Origin: JADLGJ01 sp031423615
GTDB taxonomy: Bacteria; Omnitrophota; Gorgyraeia; Zapsychrales; JANLHA01
Reading direction: 5' to 3'
DNA: 47,998 bases
NCBI GenBank assembly: GCA_031423615.1
Contig: JANPFV010000006.1
Span: 1 to 47,998, forward strand
The translations under genes and the position numbers were made by a program. Of this stretch, positions 1 through 6,528 are shown piece after piece. Every line of letters starts with the position of its first letter. The first letter of the stretch is position 1. A model generated the notes under the pieces. The model saw nothing but the letters and a program-made list of their open reading frames with translations. It ran no database searches and was not told the DNA's origin.

Positions 1-142
1 GAAGCGTCTTTTTCCACTTGCTGATCATGTTGCTGTGGACTTCGTACTCAGAACTCAACTCAGCAATCGTTTTAGATTCTTTGAGCGCCTCCAAGGCCAC
101 GCGCGCTTTAAACTCTTTCGGGTAAATCTTTCGCTTCTTCAT
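1..142 (-). CDS. IS3-family transposase OrfA, N-terminal part
   Basis: The first 47 codons of an IS3-type OrfA (HTH_Tnp_1 family) read leftwards and leave the window. The protein begins MKKRKIYPKEFKARVALEAL and continues with the typical helix-turn-helix region containing AELSSEYEVH and ISKWKK. OrfA is the DNA-binding half that is normally joined to the DDE half, OrfB, by frameshifting. The ATG at 142 has a good ribosome binding site, GGAGGT, just upstream. OrfB would lie to the left of the window, so completeness cannot be judged. The element marks the left border of an accessory island rich in toxin-antitoxin genes. Confidence 0.85.
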   Translation of the reverse strand, partial: MKKRKIYPKEFKARVALEALKESKTIAELSSEYEVHSNMISKWKKTL

Positions 143-160
143 TCTGACCTCCAGGTTTAG

Positions 161-210
161 GTGATTTTATCACGTTTTACACCTTAACCACTGGTCTGAA
201 TTCAGGACAG
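161..210. repeat. Probable terminal region of the IS3-type element
   Basis: The stretch upstream of orfA holds a small palindrome (GTGAT-TTT-ATCAC, 161-173) and, further out, GAATTCAGGACAGT near 198-211. By position, the element's terminal inverted repeat should lie here. The exact end cannot be fixed because the other end is outside the window. Confidence 0.4.
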
Positions 211-273
211 TATTATACCTTGAAAGAGCGCTCTGTCGCGAGGCCAATTTTAAAAGGAACTATGAAGCCTGTC

Positions 274-302
274 TTGACAAAGGTTAACCTGCATGTTAAC
301 CT
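274..302 (+). promoter_or_regulatory. higBA promoter with overlapping operator palindrome
   Basis: A perfect -35 box TTGACA (274-279) lies 17 bases before TAACCT (297-302), a plausible -10. A perfect inverted repeat, AGGTTAAC (281-288) and GTTAACCT (295-302) with a six-base spacer, covers the spacer and the -10. Type II antitoxins commonly bind such palindromes to repress their own operon, so this is the likely HigA site. The assignment to HigA is inference. Confidence 0.7.
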
Positions 303-314
303 CAAGGTGAAGTC

Positions 315-671
315 GTGAGCCGTGAGATTATGTTTTATCGCACTACGACTCACAAATGTCCCGTCGAAGAATTTCTTAATGCTTTGCCCGCAAAAGTAGC
401 ACAAAAAGTCACTTGGGTTTTGCGATTGGTCGAGGATTTAGACATGGTTCCGTCAAAATACTTCACCAAAATGCCTGGGACGGATGATATTTGGGAATGC
501 CGAATCAAATTAGGGTCTAATATTTACCGGATCTTCGCATTCTGGGACACAAATAAAGTTGTGCTGACACACGGCCTTGTTAAGAAGACGCAAAAAACTC
601 CCGCTAATGAGATCGCGCGGGCCGAAAATTATAAAAAAGACTATTTTGAACGTCAACGGAGGCTAACATGA
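315..671 (+). CDS. higB: HigB/RelE-type toxin, phage-derived Gp49-like family
   Basis: A 118-residue toxin of the Gp49-like HigB/RelE group (PF05973). These are ribosome-associated mRNA endonucleases that stop translation when free of antitoxin. The core WECRIKLGSNIYRIFAFWD followed by HGLVKKTQKTP is the family signature; the R and K residues in it are the usual RNA-contact and catalytic positions. The start is GTG at 315, with an internal ATG at 330 as the alternative; neither has a strong ribosome binding site. Its stop overlaps the antitoxin start as ATGA, giving toxin-first order as in other higBA operons. The gene looks intact. Confidence 0.88.
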   Translation: MSREIMFYRTTTHKCPVEEFLNALPAKVAQKVTWVLRLVEDLDMVPSKYFTKMPGTDDIWECRIKLGSNIYRIFAFWDTNKVVLTHGLVKKTQKTPANEIARAENYKKDYFERQRRLT

Positions 672-943
672 GCGACCTTAAAAAATATATCAGTACTCGT
701 AAGAGGAAAGATCGCGGCTTTGCCCTTAATTATGAGCAAGGCTACGAAGATTTTAAAATCGGGGCCTTATTGCGTAAGGCTAGAGAGGACGCGGGGCTAA
801 GCCAGGAAGAATTAGCCAGCCGGCTTAAGACCCAAAAGACCGCGATCTCCCGGATCGAAAACCATGCCGAGGATATCAAGCTTTCAACCCTTGAAAAAGT
901 TGCTGCAGCATTGGGCAAACATATCAAGATTGCGATCGGATAG
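668..943 (+). CDS. higA: HigA-type antitoxin, XRE-family HTH
   Basis: A 91-residue antitoxin with an XRE-type helix-turn-helix at about residues 31-85 (LRKAREDAGLSQEELASRL, then TAISRIENHAED). It should neutralise the upstream HigB-like toxin by direct binding and repress the pair through the palindrome at 281-302. The start overlaps the toxin stop by four bases (ATGA), which implies translational coupling. Length and domain position are normal for HigA proteins with the DNA-binding domain at the C-terminal side. Nothing in the reading frame suggests decay. Confidence 0.88.
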   Translation: MSDLKKYISTRKRKDRGFALNYEQGYEDFKIGALLRKAREDAGLSQEELASRLKTQKTAISRIENHAEDIKLSTLEKVAAALGKHIKIAIG

Positions 944-994
944 TTTTTTCAAAAAGATTCACCGGAAAGGAGATTTCAGAATATAATTCCTTTC

Positions 995-1567
995 ATGCCC
1001 AATCTCTACATCATCGCCGGACCCAACGGCGCCGGCAAAACCACATTTGCCAAAGAATTCCTCCCGCAATACGCTCATTGTAATAATTTTATTAATGCGG
1101 ATCTCATTGCGTCGGGATTGGCCCCGTTTTCTCCCGTTAAAGTTCAAATCAAAGCCGGAAAACTTTTGCTCGAACAAATCGATCATTTTCTTAAAGAGAA
1201 GGTCGATTTTGCATTTGAGTCGACACTTGCAGGGAGAACATATCTTGCATTATTAAAAGAAGCCAAGTCCAAAGGATACAACCTCACAATTTTTTACTTA
1301 AGTATTCCAAGCTCGCTCTTAGCGGAGGGACGGGTCAAACAACGCGTTAAAGAAGGTGGACATCATGTTCCTGCCGTCGATATTAAACGGCGCTTTAAAA
1401 GAAGCTGGAAGAATTTTATAACCTTATACGCTCCGTTAGCGCATTCGTGGATTTTGTTCGATAATTCGAGCCTTAAGCCTATTGAAGTGACAAAATTTGA
1501 TCAAGCAAAAATAGAAATCTTAAACAAGCCGTTATATCAGCAACTTATGGGGGATAGTGATGATTAA
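995..1567 (+). CDS. Zeta-toxin-like P-loop kinase (COG4185 type)
   Basis: A 190-residue P-loop protein of the zeta toxin/predicted ATPase group. It shows Walker A GPNGAGKT (residues 9-16, Lys15), the FEST motif at 74-77 and the GGHHVP motif at 121-126 that marks this branch. Zeta toxins phosphorylate UDP-N-acetylglucosamine and block cell-wall synthesis; whether this branch does so is not proven. No epsilon antitoxin is present. Instead a 53-codon gene overlaps the 3' end. The only plausible start is ATG at 995. The nearest ribosome binding site, AAAGGAGAT (966-974), is about 20 bases away, which is unusually far. Confidence 0.85.
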   Translation: MPNLYIIAGPNGAGKTTFAKEFLPQYAHCNNFINADLIASGLAPFSPVKVQIKAGKLLLEQIDHFLKEKVDFAFESTLAGRTYLALLKEAKSKGYNLTIFYLSIPSSLLAEGRVKQRVKEGGHHVPAVDIKRRFKRSWKNFITLYAPLAHSWILFDNSSLKPIEVTKFDQAKIEILNKPLYQQLMGDSDD

Positions 1568-1721
1568 ATCTCGATCTAACTCCGCAATCTTGAAAAAAGC
1601 AGGTAAAGCTTTGCGCAGTGCCGTGCGTAAAGTTTTAGTTGAGAAAAAATTACGAGGACATCCTGCCATTATTTGGAAAGACGGTAAGGTTGTAAAGGTT
1701 CCAGCCAACAAGATTAAGTAG
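1560..1721 (+). CDS. Small basic protein overlapping the zeta-like gene; candidate antitoxin
   Basis: A 53-codon ORF starts inside the last codons of the zeta-like gene (8-base overlap) and ends at 1721. The product is lysine- and arginine-rich. It begins MIKSRSNSAILKKAG, has a middle helix LRSAVRKVLVEKKL, and ends in a short strand-like segment PAIIWKDGKVVKVPANKIK. The overlap means obligate co-expression with the kinase, as in toxin-antitoxin pairs. Small proteins of this look are, to my recollection, common beside COG4185 ATPases. The antitoxin role is inference. The stop codon TAG lies in the first bases of a dispersed palindrome (1716-1736), so the native C-terminus may have been altered by repeat insertion. 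Confidence 0.7.
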   Translation: MIKSRSNSAILKKAGKALRSAVRKVLVEKKLRGHPAIIWKDGKVVKVPANKIK

Positions 1722-1736
1722 GGACGCCGGCTACTT
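1716..1736. repeat. Palindromic repeat, copy A
   Basis: AAGTAG (1716-1721) and CTACTT (1731-1736) flank GGACGCCGG. The same arms with almost the same inside and the same trailing TATTT recur at 2686-2706. It also supplies the TAG stop of the small gene before it. Confidence 0.8.
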
Positions 1737-1802
1737 ATTTTAAAATCAGCAAGATTTCTTGGTAAGTTATGGTATATTTAAAAGGTTCGAAAGGACTCCC
1801 CA

Positions 1803-2003
1803 ATGATAAAAATACGCGATATTGAAAAAAATATTTCACAACTGCCGCCGAAAAAACTTGCCGAGTTCCGTCGCTGGTATGAAAAATTTGATGCCGCGCA
1901 ATGGGACAAGCAGTTTGAACAGGATGCCGGTTCCGGACGGTTGGATGCGACGGCCAACAAAGCTCTCAAAGATTTTAAACGCGGACGCTACAAGGCATTA
2001 TGA
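1803..2003 (+). CDS. RelB-like antitoxin of a RelE-type pair
   Basis: A 66-residue acidic protein whose middle, LPPKKLAEFRRWYEKFDAAQWDKQFEQD, followed by SGRLDATANKALKDFKRG, matches a widespread family of short antitoxins found directly before RelE/ParE-like toxins. It should bind and mask the toxin with its C-terminal half. A ribosome binding site, AAAGGAC, lies about eight bases before the ATG. Its stop overlaps the toxin start as ATGA (2000-2003). The gene itself is intact although its toxin is frameshifted, so the pair may survive only as an antitoxin or as a decaying locus. Confidence 0.75.
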   Translation: MIKIRDIEKNISQLPPKKLAEFRRWYEKFDAAQWDKQFEQDAGSGRLDATANKALKDFKRGRYKAL

Positions 2004-2256
2004 AACATTTCGCGAGTCCTTCCTTCTGGGCTTTACACAAAAAATTGCCTGACATCACCCGTACCCTCGCAGATAAAATTTTGCCTTACTCAAAAAAGAT
2101 TCAAGCCATCCATCATTACATTTAAAGCAGGTCAGAAAGTATTGGTCTGTTCGTATTGGGATTAAGCATCGCGCTTTAGCCGTTGAAGTCGAGGGTGGAC
2201 TGTTGTGGTTTTGGATTGGCTCGCACGCGCAATATGACAAATTGACTAAAAAATAA
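2000..2256 (+). pseudogene. RelE-like toxin with a one-base frameshift
   Basis: The frame from ATG 2000 gives MKHFASPSFWALHKKLPDIT, then ADK, and soon stops. Reading one base back from the AAAA run at 2075-2078 gives NFALLKKDSSHPSLHLKQV, then YWSVRIGIKHRALAVE and LLWFWIGSHAQYDKL, ending at TAA 2254-2256. Joined, this is a normal RelE-like toxin of about 86 residues, including the HPSLHFK and WFWIGSH segments typical of the group. The simplest reading is loss of one A from an original run of five. Either the toxin has been inactivated, or there is a sequencing error in the homopolymer. The antitoxin before it is intact. Confidence 0.8.
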
Positions 2257-2267
2257 CCGGAACACAC

Positions 2268-3302
2268 ATGCCGATCACGGGTTTGCAAAAAAGCAAAACG
2301 CCCTACGACATCCTTTTGGCCCAAGTTAAGACGACCCTCATCGAAGGGCAGCAGCGCATCGAAGAAGAAAAAGTCCGCACTTACTGGCAGACCGGCCTTC
2401 ACATCAACAAACATATCCTCAAATATTCCAAGCGGGCCGAATACGGCGGGCAGGTGATTAATCGTTTAGTCGCTGATCTTAAAGTCGACCAAACAACTTT
2501 AAAAAATTGCGTGCAGTTCGCTAAAACTTATTCCAAACTGCCAATTGGACGCGGCCGCGTCCAATTCAAATGGGCACACTTTCGTAAATTAATTACAATC
2601 TCCGACGAGAAACTCCGCAAGCGCCTTGAGGCCGAAACCCAACGCAACGCCTGGACCAGCGATGAGCTCATCGCCCGCATCAAAGAAGTAGGGACGCGTG
2701 CTACTTATTTGCCTCCTGCACCGGCCAAGCCTATTTCGCGCGAACTCTTAAAACCTATACGCGGTGAACTCTATCACTACCGGGTCATTCGCCGTCCCGA
2801 TGTGAGTACTAACGAAGATACCGGCTTGCGGATCGATTTGGGATTTCATAATTTTGAAAAACTGCTGACACCGACCGCCACGCAATTTGTAGAGGGAGAC
2901 ATCGTGACCTCGGTGCCCAAAGACGGCGGCGGGTACCGTTTTACCAAAGTTCCCAATGCCGGCGAGAGCACGCTGTTCACCTACGAGGCCAAGGTCAAAA
3001 AAGTCGTCGACGGCGACACCTTCAAAGTGCGTTTCGATCAGGGATTTAATTTTGAACGCACCGAGACCCTGCGCCTGCGCGGGCTCGACTGTCCCGAGCT
3101 TTCCACTAAGGAAGGAGTGGCCGCCAAGACCTTCGTGCAAAGCTATATTAAAGAAGCCGACCGCATCATCATCCGCAGTTCCCGGGATGACAAATATGGG
3201 AGGTACTTGGCGGATCTGTATATACCGTCGAGGGAGAAGGGTGACGAAGATATTTATTTAAATAATTTATTGTTGGCAAAAGGCTTTGCGGTCAGAATGT
3301 AA
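2268..3302 (+). CDS. DUF1016-N domain fused to staphylococcal-nuclease domain
   Basis: A 344-residue two-domain protein. Residues 1-135 resemble the DUF1016/YhcG N-terminal domain (YWQTGLHINKHIL, YGGQVINRLVADLK, FAKTYSKLP). Residues 238-344 form a staphylococcal-nuclease (thermonuclease) domain. All key residues are visible by analogy with the Staphylococcus enzyme: Asp250 in VVDGDT, Arg269, Asp274 and Glu277 in RLRGLDCPE, and Arg312 in DKYGRYL. A Ca2+-dependent nuclease activity is therefore likely. No signal peptide is seen, so it should act inside the cell. Between the domains, codons 140-147 (VGTRATY) are a copy of the dispersed palindromic repeat kept in frame. There is no clear ribosome binding site. 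A DUF2971 gene follows after one base. Confidence 0.8.
   Translation: MPITGLQKSKTPYDILLAQVKTTLIEGQQRIEEEKVRTYWQTGLHINKHILKYSKRAEYGGQVINRLVADLKVDQTTLKNCVQFAKTYSKLPIGRGRVQFKWAHFRKLITISDEKLRKRLEAETQRNAWTSDELIARIKEVGTRATYLPPAPAKPISRELLKPIRGELYHYRVIRRPDVSTNEDTGLRIDLGFHNFEKLLTPTATQFVEGDIVTSVPKDGGGYRFTKVPNAGESTLFTYEAKVKKVVDGDTFKVRFDQGFNFERTETLRLRGLDCPELSTKEGVAAKTFVQSYIKEADRIIIRSSRDDKYGRYLADLYIPSREKGDEDIYLNNLLLAKGFAVRM
2686..2706. repeat. Palindromic repeat, copy B, inside a coding sequence
   Basis: AAGTAG (2686-2691) and CTACTT (2701-2706) with GGACGCGTG between them. It is nearly identical to copy A including the TATTT that follows. Here it sits in a frame without stops and encodes part of the linker between two domains. 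Confidence 0.8.
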
Positions 3303-3303
3303 T

Positions 3304-4311
3304 ATGAATAAGGATTCTAAAAGTGAGCTTTGGCACTATACAACTGAGGAAGGTCTATTTGGGATATTAAAATCACAACAGTTGTGGGCAACTGATTATC
3401 GATATTTAAATGATTCAACAGAACTGCAATACGGACGCAAAGGTCTACAAGTCGAACTCTTTCAGTATATTTATGCATTTATAGAAGATGAATCCAAGAA
3501 AAACCATCTTTTGAAAGATTTTGTAGACAAGAATGGCGGCATTAAGATAATTGCTACAAATGAAGCTAAAGATACTATTGATATAATTTGGGGTGGAGCA
3601 ATGGAAATGGAGCCATCTTTGACACCGTGTATACTCTCATTTTGTTTTAGCAAAGAAAATAACGATAATGAAGGGCTCTTAAGTCAATGGCGTGGGTATG
3701 GACGAGATGGTGGTTATGCTCTTATATTTAATTTTATTAAAACGTTAGAATTTTTTGACCAAGAAATAAATGCTTTTAAACACTCATTCGGCGGCCATGG
3801 AGATGTCTGCTATGACCCTCACAGCTTGACGAACGATACTCAACTTTTTAAACATCGTGATCAATTAATAGATTTTGCACGTAAACTTTTTTACTCGCGT
3901 GTTTATAAAACGCCGACCCCTTACCCTGGTGCGGAAATCCCAAAAGCGCTTGTGCATTGTTTGAGTAGATTTAAACATCATGGATTCCGGGAAGAAGGTG
4001 AATATCGCTGTTTTATGTTTGCATACGCTGATCCGAAATCTGCTCAGAAAGTTTATGATAAACATGATCCAAACGATCAACGACCTTTCAAAGAAATCCA
4101 CTTCAGAATCGGCTCTAATGGCATCGATAGAAAACCATATATTAAACTATTTGAGGGTATAGGCAATCTTCCCATAGACCGAATCGTTGTTGGGCCGCAT
4201 CGAGATAAAGAGAAAAGAGCAGAATTCGTAAGAATTTATTTGAAAAATAGGGGACTTAATCATATCAAGGTTTACTCATCTGATATTCCATATCTTGGTG
4301 CGCATGTTTAA
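3304..4311 (+). CDS. DUF2971 family protein
   Basis: A 335-residue protein of the DUF2971 family. The N-terminus LWHYTTEEGLFGILKSQQLW, then ATDYRYLNDSTELQYG, and the later LSQWRGYGRDGGYALIF are the hallmarks. The function of the family is not established. The protein has no signal peptide or membrane segment. The ATG at 3304 is preferred; an upstream in-frame ATG at 3286 lies inside the preceding nuclease gene. It starts one base after the nuclease stop codon, so the two genes are almost certainly co-transcribed. Base composition is more AT-rich than the core genes, as expected for acquired DNA. A defence role is only suggested by the context. Confidence 0.8.
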   Translation: MNKDSKSELWHYTTEEGLFGILKSQQLWATDYRYLNDSTELQYGRKGLQVELFQYIYAFIEDESKKNHLLKDFVDKNGGIKIIATNEAKDTIDIIWGGAMEMEPSLTPCILSFCFSKENNDNEGLLSQWRGYGRDGGYALIFNFIKTLEFFDQEINAFKHSFGGHGDVCYDPHSLTNDTQLFKHRDQLIDFARKLFYSRVYKTPTPYPGAEIPKALVHCLSRFKHHGFREEGEYRCFMFAYADPKSAQKVYDKHDPNDQRPFKEIHFRIGSNGIDRKPYIKLFEGIGNLPIDRIVVGPHRDKEKRAEFVRIYLKNRGLNHIKVYSSDIPYLGAHV

Positions 4312-4359
4312 TATACCTGAAAGGTTAGTATTTTAATGAGCTATGTTATTACAAATCCC

Positions 4360-4420
4360 GGTACCATAAGACTTAATTATTAGCACGCTAATTTAATTGG
4401 GAATTAAGTCATGTGGTACC
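4360..4420. repeat. 61-bp nested inverted repeat
   Basis: Outer arms of 19 bases (4360-4378 and 4402-4420) pair with few mismatches, both carrying GGTACC at the outer end and AATT at the inner. An inner palindrome ATTAGC-AC-GCTAAT (4379-4392) lies between them. It fills the gap between the DUF2971 gene and the abiEi-like gene. It could be a terminator-like RNA hairpin, a small mobile palindrome, or a regulatory RNA structure; there is no T-run after it. Confidence 0.6.
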
Positions 4421-4476
4421 AAAGGGAAAGTTAATGTGTCCCAGTTTTTATTCTGCCGTAGGTGCCCTAAAATGGC

Positions 4477-4516
4477 TTGACTTCTTGTCAGAAAAAGTAT
4501 ATATATTTTCTGACAA
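4477..4516 (+). promoter_or_regulatory. abiEi-like promoter with overlapping perfect palindrome
   Basis: TTGACT (4477-4482) and TATATA (4500-4505) are spaced by 17 bases. A perfect 11-base inverted repeat, TTGTCAGAAAA (4485-4495) and TTTTCTGACAA (4506-4516), straddles the -10. AbiEi antitoxins repress their operon by binding inverted repeats at the promoter, so this is a good candidate operator. Confidence 0.72.
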
Positions 4517-4531
4517 ATAAAAGGGGTGTAT

Positions 4532-5131
4532 ATGCCGCAAACCATGGAAAATATGATAACTAGTAGAATATATGGCAAACATAGGGGATGGGTTTTTACC
4601 CCAATTCATTTTCTTGACCTTGGAAGCCGGGCTGCCATAGACCAAACCTTGGGACGTCTGTCCAAAGCAGGAGCGATCCGCCGTCTAGCTCGGGGACTAT
4701 ATGATTACCCCGTTAAACACTCTAACCTCGGTGATCTTCCACCTAATTATGATCGCATAGCTCAAGCATTAGCCGGAAGGGATAATTTGAAAATTCAACC
4801 TTCTGGAGCATATGCGGCTAATCTTCTTGGATTGACGGAGCAAGTCCCTGCAAAAATTGTTTTTCTTACTGATGGCCCTAATCGCAAAGTGCAAATCGAT
4901 AAAAGGACGATTATTTTAAAAAGAACAACACCTAAAAACATGGCAACAGCAGGCCACATTAGTGGTATGGTGATTCAAGCGTTACGGCACTTAAGCAAGA
5001 ATAACGTAACGGATAAAATGATCCAAATATTGAATAGAAAACTGGCCAAATCCGACAAGCGTCAATTGATTTCCGACCTTCGTTACGCGCCCACATGGAT
5101 TGGAACGATATTTCGGAAATTACAAGGATAA
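4532..5131 (+). CDS. AbiEi-like antitoxin/transcription regulator (DUF6088 type)
   Basis: A 199-residue protein resembling DUF6088/AbiEi antitoxins of type IV toxin-antitoxin systems. The N-terminal winged-helix part (RGWVFTPIHFLDLG, DQTLGRLSKAGAIRRLARGLYDYP) binds DNA. The middle (IQPSGAYAANLLGLTEQVP, FLTDGPNRKVQI) is typical of the C-terminal domain. AbiEi proteins repress their own operon and counter an AbiEii nucleotidyltransferase toxin. ATG 4532 is chosen because AAGGGG lies five bases upstream; GTG at 4526 is possible. The expected toxin gene starts right after it, at 5139, but is replaced after three codons by an insertion sequence. Confidence 0.78.
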   Translation: MPQTMENMITSRIYGKHRGWVFTPIHFLDLGSRAAIDQTLGRLSKAGAIRRLARGLYDYPVKHSNLGDLPPNYDRIAQALAGRDNLKIQPSGAYAANLLGLTEQVPAKIVFLTDGPNRKVQIDKRTIILKRTTPKNMATAGHISGMVIQALRHLSKNNVTDKMIQILNRKLAKSDKRQLISDLRYAPTWIGTIFRKLQG

Positions 5132-5138
5132 GAGGCTT

Positions 5139-5147
5139 ATGAATAAA
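5139..5147 (+). pseudogene. Start codons of an interrupted downstream gene, probably the AbiEii-like toxin
   Basis: Eight bases after the antitoxin stop, an ATG (5139-5141) preceded by AAGAGG begins a frame reading M-N-K. It is then cut by the left end of the ISL3 element at 5148. No continuation of a nucleotidyltransferase is found to the right of the element, so the rest has been deleted. The identity of the lost gene is inferred from the position after AbiEi. Confidence 0.45.
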
Positions 5148-5174
5148 GGCTCTTCCGGTTTTGGAGTGGGTAAA
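5148..5174 (+). repeat. Left terminal inverted repeat of the ISL3 element
   Basis: 27 bp, an exact reverse complement of 6481-6507. Confidence 0.95.
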
Positions 5175-5212
5175 AATAAGCGATTACCCGACGCTATTTG
5201 TTCTTTGAAAAC

Positions 5213-5241
5213 TTGACACGTTTACCGTAATGGGTTAAGGT
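5213..5241 (+). promoter_or_regulatory. Transposase promoter
   Basis: TTGACA (5213-5218), 17-base spacer, TAAGGT (5236-5241), nine bases before the transposase ATG. The text just before it, TTGTTCTTTGAAAACT, resembles an antitermination boxA; this resemblance may be chance. Confidence 0.5.
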
Positions 5242-5249
5242 CGTAGTCT

Positions 5250-6469
5250 ATGGATAAAATAACCACGCTTAAAGACCTTTGTAGCTTTACCGGATTCCGG
5301 GCACTGGCACGGTTACGTGCGCATCCTGAACATCCGGGGGCGCTTATCGTGACGCTTAAGCGTCGTCAAAAAAAACGATTTGCGCCTGTGGAAAAGTTCA
5401 CCGCCAATGGTACGACACGCGGGATAAAATTGTCCGCGACTTGGATGCCTTCGGCACAGCGGTATACTTGGAATTCAAGATCCGCCGAATCAACTGTACA
5501 AAGTGCCAAGCCGTGAAGACCGAAACGATCTCGTGGCTGGCGTTTACAAAACGGGCGACCAAACGCTTTGAAGAAGCGGTTGGTAAGATGGCTCGCGAGA
5601 TGCCTTTGACCAAAGTTGCCGAGCATCATCGCATCGGCTGGGATCAAGCTTGGCGGATGGAACTTGAGTACATGCGTGAGCTGATCAAAAAACATCCGCC
5701 GGCATTAAATATTCGCGTTATCGGCGTTGATGAAATTTCAGTTCGTCGCGGCCATACATATCGAGTCGTTGTAGCCGATCTTGACCGACAGCGTCCTATT
5801 TGGATCGGAGGCACCGGCCGCACGAAAGAAGACATGGACTTGTTATTCGCCGAGATCGGTGTTGAGCGATCCAAAACAATCGAACTTGCGGTCATGGACA
5901 TGTGGAAAGCTTTTAGGAATTCCACACACGAACACGCGCCACAAGCCAGAATCGTCTTTGACAAGTTCCATGTGTTGAGGCACTTGTCGGATGCGTTAGA
6001 CGAAGTTCGACGCTACGAGTACAAACGAGTCAATGACAAAGATCGAAAATATATCAAAGGTCAGCGCTATACGCTGTTATCGCACATGGCCAATCTCGAT
6101 ACGGATGGCCGGCGTTCTTTAAAACTACTTTTGAAAGCCAATCGGCGCTTGCATAAGGCCTATCTGCTTAAAGAATTATTCGGGCAACTGTGGGATTATT
6201 CTTATCCCGCATCCGCACGAAAATTCTTTGAAAACTGGAAGGCTCAACTACGTTGGCAGAAACTTGAGCCTTATGAAAAATTTGCCGACATGATTGAAAA
6301 ACATTGGAATGGCATTGTCAGCTACTGTCATCCCGATAACAAAGTATCCCTCGGCTTCATGGAGGGCTTGAACAACAAAATTCGTGTTATTCAACGCAGG
6401 GCTTACGGCATCAGAAACGATGAGTACCTACGTTTAAAAGTCCTGACGTCTTTTATCAGCAATATTTAA
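5250..6469 (+). CDS. ISL3-family transposase, read in two frames joined by -1 shift
   Basis: The first frame starts at ATG 5250; the second runs to 6469. At 5368-5375 there is a run of eight A, and in the first frame it presents the heptamer A-AAA-AAA, a classic -1 slippery site. Slipping there restores the N-terminal zinc finger (CACGK, later NCTKC) and gives about 406 residues, the usual ISL3 length. The DDE catalytic set is visible: VIGVDEISV, then VMDMWKAF, then GFMEGLNNKIRVIQRRAYG. The shift may be programmed, or it may be a disabling indel in a homopolymer. Without it only an 88-residue fragment and a finger-less long frame (from about 5441) are made. Confidence 0.85.
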
Positions 6470-6480
6470 AACTGGGTTTA

Positions 6481-6507
6481 TTTACCCACTCCAAAACCGG
6501 AAGAGCC
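6481..6507 (-). repeat. Right terminal inverted repeat of the ISL3 element
   Basis: 27 bp, an exact reverse complement of 5148-5174. Confidence 0.95.
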
Positions 6508-6528
6508 TATTTAGGAAGGGATTCGTAA

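Larger units (their letters stand above)
5148..6507 (+). mobile_element. ISL3-family insertion sequence, 1360 bp
   Basis: Perfect 27-bp terminal inverted repeats (5148-5174 and 6481-6507, beginning GGCTCTTCCGGTTTTGGAG) bound a single ISL3-type transposase. The flanks TGAATAAA (left) and TATTTAGG (right) do not form the 8-bp direct repeat expected of ISL3. This, with the missing toxin gene, points to a deletion next to the element after insertion. The ends and the DDE residues are intact, so the element may still be mobile if the frameshift is used. Confidence 0.93.

Noticed and set aside
1785..1795. GGTTCGAAAGGACTCCC, resembling a tRNA T-arm
   Set aside because: No cloverleaf can be built around it, and it serves as leader and ribosome binding site for the antitoxin gene at 1803.
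5140..6515. Target-site duplication of the ISL3 element
   Set aside because: TGAATAAA on the left and TATTTAGG on the right do not match in direct orientation.
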